Program-made: the position numbers and the translations under genes | Source of the DNA: Cellulomonas telluris | GTDB lineage: Bacteria > Actinomycetota > Actinomycetes > Actinomycetales > Cellulomonadaceae | NCBI RefSeq assembly: GCF_004886325.1 | Contig: NZ_QXFN01000004.1 | Location: 124,001 to 188,000 of the forward strand | Length of the DNA: 64,000 nt | Reading direction: 5' to 3' | Notes under the pieces: generated by a model | Databases searched by the model: none | What the model saw: only the letters and a program-made list of their open reading frames with translations | What the model was told of the DNA's origin: nothing | Part shown: piece by piece, positions 60,462 through 64,000 of the stretch | Numbering within the stretch: position 1 is the stretch's first letter | How the letters are laid out: each line of letters opens with the position of its first letter

Positions 60462-61037
60462 TCAGGCCAGCGCGAGCCCCTCGACGACCTCGACGCCCGG
60501 TGCGCGCACGAGCAGCGCGCCCGGCAGTGCGATCTTCGAGCCGCGGATGCCGCTGCCGATGACCACCGTGCCGTCCAGGGCCGGGTCGTCGGCGGCGACG
60601 GACGCGTCGGCGAGGACCCGGTAGCCGGCCGGCAGGCCGAGCGGGGTGATGCCGCCGTACTCCATGCCCGACTCGGCGGTCGCGCGGTCCATCGGCAGGA
60701 ACGAGGCCTTGCGCACGTCGAGCAGGCGCTTGACCGCGTTGTTGACGTCCGCGCGCGTCGTGGCGCGCACGAGCGCCGCGGCGACCTTCTCCTCGCCGGC
60801 GCGGCGACCCGCGACGAGCACGCAGTTGACCGACGCCGCGAGCGGCAGGTCGTACGCCTCGGTCATGGCCGCCGTGTCCGCGAGCCCGGGGTCGATCGCC
60901 GCGACGAGCACGGCGTCGGCGACGGCGGGGTGGGCGGCCGCCCACGCGGCGACCGCGGCGGCGGTCGGGGCGGCGAGCAGGTCCGGGCGGTCGACGGCGC
61001 GCTCCCACGTGAGCGAGCCGAGCGTGGTGGTCGTCAT
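60462..61037 (-). CDS. YbaK/EbsC-family aminoacyl-tRNA deacylase
   Basis: A 191-residue YbaK/ProX-like protein that probably hydrolyses mischarged tRNA (for example Cys- or Ala-tRNA-Pro). SVNCVLVAGRRAGEEKVAAALV, ADVNNAVKRLLDVRKASFL and EYGGITPLGLP with the conserved glycine loop are visible, as is VVIGSGIRGSKIALP near the end. The conserved catalytic lysine is likely the one in EEKVAAAL or NNAVKRLL. TAGCCT lies 7 bases before the ATG. Confidence 0.9.
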   Translation of the reverse strand: MTTTTLGSLTWERAVDRPDLLAAPTAAAVAAWAAAHPAVADAVLVAAIDPGLADTAAMTEAYDLPLAASVNCVLVAGRRAGEEKVAAALVRATTRADVNNAVKRLLDVRKASFLPMDRATAESGMEYGGITPLGLPAGYRVLADASVAADDPALDGTVVIGSGIRGSKIALPGALLVRAPGVEVVEGLALA

Positions 61038-61044
61038 GCGACGC

Positions 61045-61050
61045 AGGCTA
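61045..61050 (-). promoter_or_regulatory. -10 box of the YbaK gene
   Basis: TAGCCT on the minus strand with a 7-base spacer to the ATG at 61037. Confidence 0.5.
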
Positions 61051-61081
61051 ACCGCCGCCGCCGACGTGCCGACGCCCGCGG

Positions 61082-61624
61082 TCAGCGCTGGTACGTCGCC
61101 ATGAGGACGCCGCGCGCGAGCGTGTGGAACACGAGCGCCGCGCTGGCCGCACCGGGCGGGGTGTCCGGCGTGAGACCGAGGTCGTCGGTGTCCAGGGCGT
61201 GCACGGCGACGTAGTACCGGTGCACCTGGTCGCCGGGCGGGGGTGCGCTGCCGCGGTAGGCCGCGACGCCGTCGTCGCCGCGCAGCTGGAACGCCCCGGC
61301 GGGCAGGCCGGCGCCGTCCTCGGTGCCGGCACCGCGCGGGAGCGACGTCACGGACGCGGGGATGCCGAGCACCGTCCAGTGCCACCACCCCGCGACACCG
61401 GGGGCGTCGGGGTCGAACACGTTGACGGCGAAGCCACGGGTCCCGTCCGGGAAGCCGGACCACGACAGCTGCGGCGAGACGTTCTCGCCGGCCTCGGTGT
61501 TGGTGTGCACGTCGGGGATGCGCTCGCCGTGCACCCAGTCCTCGCTCGTCACGGTGAAGCCCGGGGCGGCGGGCAGCAGCGCGTACGGCTCGGGGGCGAC
61601 GGGGCGGGTGAGCGAGGCGGTCAC
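61082..61624 (-). CDS. YbhB/YbcL family PEBP-like protein
   Basis: A 180-residue phosphatidylethanolamine-binding-protein-fold protein (Raf kinase inhibitor-like). NVSPQLSWSGFPDGTRGFAV, DPDAPGVAGWWHWTVLGIP (the ligand-pocket DPDAP and H of the family) and RYYVAVHALD are clear. No signal peptide, so cytoplasmic. The biochemical role of bacterial members is unsettled. The GTG at 61624 is chosen because GGAGGT precedes it by about 5 bases and longer starts read through poor sequence. Confidence 0.92.
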   Translation of the reverse strand: MTASLTRPVAPEPYALLPAAPGFTVTSEDWVHGERIPDVHTNTEAGENVSPQLSWSGFPDGTRGFAVNVFDPDAPGVAGWWHWTVLGIPASVTSLPRGAGTEDGAGLPAGAFQLRGDDGVAAYRGSAPPPGDQVHRYYVAVHALDTDDLGLTPDTPPGAASAALVFHTLARGVLMATYQR

Positions 61625-61744
61625 GCCGGACCTCCGGGTCGGCCCGGCGCCGGTCGCCGGGCGGTCGGACCCATCCTCGCCCCGGTGCCGGTCACGCCGC
61701 ACCCGGACGACGAGCGGGCCGGTGCCGCCCCCACCGGCGGCGGA

Positions 61745-61773
61745 TTGACACCCCGCCGGTGTCGGCGTCTACT
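61745..61773 (+). promoter_or_regulatory. Promoter of the imuA'-imuB operon
   Basis: A perfect TTGACA -35 at 61745-61750 and, 17 bases later, TCTACT at 61768-61773 as -10 (weak). The predicted transcription start falls at the edge of the SOS box. Confidence 0.5.
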
Positions 61774-61780
61774 GGCATGA

Positions 61781-61796
61781 TCGAACACGTGTTCGA
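61781..61796. promoter_or_regulatory. LexA (SOS) box
   Basis: TCGAAC-ACGT-GTTCGA, a perfect 16-base palindrome matching the actinobacterial and Bacillus-type LexA consensus CGAAC-N4-GTTCG. It sits just after the predicted promoter and about 38 bases before the first start codon, so bound LexA would block transcription until DNA damage. Confidence 0.88.
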
Positions 61797-61836
61797 AAGG
61801 CCGCGACGCGGCCGGTGCGTGCGGGAGGTGGACGTG

Positions 61837-62787
61837 GTGGGTGCGAGCACCGCGGAGCGGGTCGAGCGGGCGCGTGCGGCGCTCGCCGCCGCGGAGCAGC
61901 GCACGGGGGCGCGGACGGTGCGGGCGCAGCACGCGGCGTGGTCGGTGCCGCTCCCGCGGGCCGGGGCCGCGGACGCGGGCCGGGACCACGATGCCACGGA
62001 CGACCGCGTGCCCGTGCACGCGGTGGACGACCCGGCCGGAGCCGGACGGGGGACCGGGGCCGGCCGGGTCCCGGGCCGGTCGGTCGTCGGCGCAGGGGGC
62101 GCCGACGACCGGCCGGTGGCCGCGCCGGAGGGGCAGCGGCGCACGTCGCTGCTCACCACCGAGCGCCCGCCGCTGCCCGTCCCGCCGGCCCTGGCGACCG
62201 TGCTGCCCGACGGGCTGCGTCGCGGGGCGACGACGGCCGTCCTCGGGTCGACGTCCCTCGCCCTCGGCGTGGTCGCGCACGCGTGTGCCGGCGGTGCCTG
62301 GGCGGCGGCGGTCGGCCAGCCGGACCTCGGGCTGCTCGCGGCGTCCCAGGCGGGCGTCGACCTCGCCCGCCTGGCGGTCGTGCCGGCGCCCGGAGCGGAC
62401 AGCGCGACGGTGCTCGGCGCCCTGCTGGACGGCGTCGACGTGGTGCTCGTCGGCCCGGCCGCCGTGCTCACCGACGCCGACCGGCGCCGGCTGTCCGCGC
62501 GGGCGCGCGAGCGCGGCTCGGTGCTGCTGCCGACCGTGGCGTGGCCGGGCGCCGCGGTCGTGCTCGCCGTCGAGCACGCACGCTGGACGGGGGTCGGTGC
62601 GGGTGACGGCCGGCTGCGCACGCGCGAGCTGCGCGTGCGACGCACCGGCCGGGGGAGCGCCGCCGTGCCGCACGCCGTGGACGTCGTGCTGCCGTTCCCG
62701 CCGCCGGGCGACGGCGTGCCCGCGGGGCCGGGGCGAGCCCCGCGCCCCGTGCAGGACCGTCCCGTCGGCCTGCGGCTGGTGGGCTGA
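61837..62787 (+). CDS. imuA': ImuA'-like RecA-fold accessory protein of the mutasome
   Basis: The product is 316 residues. The C-terminal 190 residues resemble a degenerate RecA core: LPDGLRRGATTAVLGSTSLALGVVAHA (Walker A position without GKT), VDVVLVGPAAVLTDADRRRL and RERGSVLLPTV. The first 130 residues are variable. With ImuB and DnaE2 such proteins carry out damage-induced mutagenic synthesis. An in-frame ATG at 61777 would start the protein inside the LexA box, so GTG 61837 (GGGAGG 8 bases upstream; GTG 61834 also possible) is preferred. It overlaps imuB by one base. Confidence 0.82.
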   Translation: MGASTAERVERARAALAAAEQRTGARTVRAQHAAWSVPLPRAGAADAGRDHDATDDRVPVHAVDDPAGAGRGTGAGRVPGRSVVGAGGADDRPVAAPEGQRRTSLLTTERPPLPVPPALATVLPDGLRRGATTAVLGSTSLALGVVAHACAGGAWAAAVGQPDLGLLAASQAGVDLARLAVVPAPGADSATVLGALLDGVDVVLVGPAAVLTDADRRRLSARARERGSVLLPTVAWPGAAVVLAVEHARWTGVGAGDGRLRTRELRVRRTGRGSAAVPHAVDVVLPFPPPGDGVPAGPGRAPRPVQDRPVGLRLVG

Positions 62788-64000
62788 TGGCCACGAGGAC
62801 CACGGTCGTCTGGGTGCCCGACTGGCCCGTCGTCGCCGCCACGACCGCGGACGAGGTGCCCGGGCACCTGCCGGCCGCCGTGCACGACGGCCGGCGCGTC
62901 ACCGCCGTGTCGGCGCTCGCCCGCGCCGAGGGGGTGCGCCGCGGCATGCGGCGCCGCCAGGCGCAGGCCGCCTGCCCCGGGCTCGTGCTGCTGCACGCCG
63001 ACGACGCCCGGGACGTGCGGCTGTTCGAGCCGGTGGCCGCCGCCGCGGAGACCGTCGTCGCGGGTGTCGAGGTCGTGCGTCCCGGGCTGCTCCTGCTGCC
63101 GGCGGACGGTGCCACGCGCTACCACGGCACGGAGGAGACGCTCGCGGAGCGGCTCGTCGACGCGGTCGCGCGGGGCACGGGCCACGAGTGCGGGGTCGGC
63201 ACCGCGGACGGGCTGCTCGCGGCCGTCCTCGCGGCGCGCACCGGGGCGGTGGTCGAGCCCGGGGCGTCCCCGGTGTTCCTCGCCCCGCACGGTGTGACCG
63301 AGCTCGTGCACGCGACCGTGACCCCCGAGGCGGCGGTCGAGGTGTCCGCGCTCGTCGACCTGCTGCACCGGCTCGGGCTGCGCACGCTCGGGGCGTTCGC
63401 CGCCCTGCCGCCGGGCGACGTGCACGCGCGGTTCGGCCGGCTCGGCTCGTGGGCGCACACGCTCGCGCGCGGGCTCGACGAGCGGCCACCCGCACGCCGG
63501 CGTCCCGAGGCGGACCTCGAGGTCGCCGCCGTGCTCGACCCGCCCGTCGAGCGCGTCGACGCGGCGACGTTCGCCGGCCGGCGCCTGGCCGAGCAGCTGC
63601 ACGACGAGCTCGTCGCGCGGTCGGTCACGTGCGGGCGCCTCCAGGTCAGCGCGCGCACCGACGACGGCACCGAGCTCGTGCGCACGTGGCGCACCGACCT
63701 CGGCGGCTGGGGCGGGCTGACCGCCGCGCGCATCACCGACCGCATCCGCTGGCAGCTCGACGGGTGGCTCACGGCGAGCGCGGTCGCGACCGCACGCGAC
63801 CGGGGCGCCGCGGTCGGCGCCGGGCGACCGGGTCGGGGTGGCGCACGCCCGCGGGGGAGCGCCGGGGCGCGCGGCGACCTGCTCGACCTGCTCGACGCCG
63901 ACCCCGTCGCGGACCTGCCGGACGTCGAGCCCGAGGACGAGCAGCCCGTCGCGCTCGTGCGGCTCGTGCTCACCGCGCTCGACGTCGCCCCCGCCGGCGC
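62787..64000 (+). CDS. imuB: ImuB, catalytically inactive Y-family polymerase (partial)
   Basis: The gene runs off the right edge; 404 residues are visible. It starts TTVVWVPDWPVVAA, the ImuB N-terminus, where active Y-family polymerases have DMDAFFASVE; the second metal-site motif (SIDEAYLD-like) is also replaced (VRPGLLLLPADGATRYHG). The LGLRTLGAFAALPPGDVHARFG segment is the helix-hairpin-helix-like thumb region, and a little-finger-like domain follows. ImuB links ImuA' and DnaE2 to the beta clamp. A dnaE2 gene would be expected downstream. Confidence 0.9.
   Translation, partial: MATRTTVVWVPDWPVVAATTADEVPGHLPAAVHDGRRVTAVSALARAEGVRRGMRRRQAQAACPGLVLLHADDARDVRLFEPVAAAAETVVAGVEVVRPGLLLLPADGATRYHGTEETLAERLVDAVARGTGHECGVGTADGLLAAVLAARTGAVVEPGASPVFLAPHGVTELVHATVTPEAAVEVSALVDLLHRLGLRTLGAFAALPPGDVHARFGRLGSWAHTLARGLDERPPARRRPEADLEVAAVLDPPVERVDAATFAGRRLAEQLHDELVARSVTCGRLQVSARTDDGTELVRTWRTDLGGWGGLTAARITDRIRWQLDGWLTASAVATARDRGAAVGAGRPGRGGARPRGSAGARGDLLDLLDADPVADLPDVEPEDEQPVALVRLVLTALDVAPAG

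Noticed and set aside
61777-61836. Translation of imuA' from the ATG at 61777
   Set aside because: The ATG is just ahead of a perfect LexA palindrome that would then be coding sequence, has no ribosome binding site, and coincides with the predicted transcription start.

Overview
The window is a gene-dense, very GC-rich stretch of an actinobacterial chromosome with 64 protein-coding loci (one of them a pseudogene) and no gap above about 280 bases. GTG starts, TANNNT -10 boxes a few bases before start codons, actinobacterial cta/qcr respiratory genes, a class II DAHP synthase, a PASTA-type Ser/Thr kinase and an imuA'-imuB mutagenesis cassette all fit Actinobacteria. A signal-less GH10 xylanase and a PPi-type phosphofructokinase make Cellulomonas or a close relative my best guess (inference; no rRNA or other species marker is present). 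I see no tRNA, rRNA, CRISPR, insertion sequence or prophage.

Layout. 1-9240: the N-terminus of leucyl aminopeptidase, two small membrane proteins, pyrD, a MocR regulator divergent from a YczE-type membrane protein, DUF3043, an M20 dipeptidase, then a minus-strand run of nadA, a DJ-1/PfpI protein and a thioesterase. 9241-12450: glycerate kinase, an Fe-S insertion protein, and a minus-strand pair of a TusA-like protein with a cysteine-desulfurase-like protein that contains no lysine. 12451-21690: terminal respiration in two converging blocks, ctaC-ctaD-ctaF (+) and ctaE-qcrC-qcrA-qcrB (-), with superoxide dismutase and a GNAT pseudogene between them. 21691-31340: an atypical receiver protein coupled to trpD, a DEDDh exonuclease/GIY-YIG protein with a small Lrp-ligand-domain protein, an NYN protein, fatty-acyl-CoA ligase, a ROK glucokinase and an acyltransferase. 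31341-39670: PPi-phosphofructokinase overlapping class II DAHP synthase, PASTA kinase, LysM transglycosylase, an Rv2175c-like DNA-binding protein, polyprenyl synthase and a lipoprotein. 39671-46030: DUF4192, universal stress protein, the primary sigma factor, DUF7455 and topoisomerase IV subunit B. 46031-59330: a tandem GNAT, ABC ATPase, NfeD/SPFH pair, heterodimeric ABC exporter, GH10 xylanase with an MFS transporter and an overlapping SpoU methyltransferase, then two divergent membrane genes and a GntR regulator around a clear operator. 59331-64000: a secreted beta-helix protein, YbaK deacylase, PEBP protein, and imuA'-imuB behind a perfect SOS box, cut by the window end.

How the genes work together. 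The order aminopeptidase ... qcr/ctaE - trpD - exonuclease/UvrC-like - fadD - acyltransferase - aroG - kinase - Rv2175c-like - polyprenyl synthase follows, with changes, the Mycobacterium tuberculosis Rv2213 to Rv2173 block as I remember it, so much of the window looks like ancestral actinobacterial gene order. The bc1-aa3 genes encode the respiratory supercomplex. Carbon flow is represented by glucokinase, PPi-PFK, DAHP synthase, glycerate kinase and the xylanase.

Regulation visible in the DNA: about 19 genes have a TANNNT-like box 6 to 8 bases before the start codon, which points to leaderless mRNAs; there is a LexA box, a GntR-type operator, MocR-type repeats, a tandem GTCACA motif resembling an MtrA site, and about 13 strong hairpins between genes.
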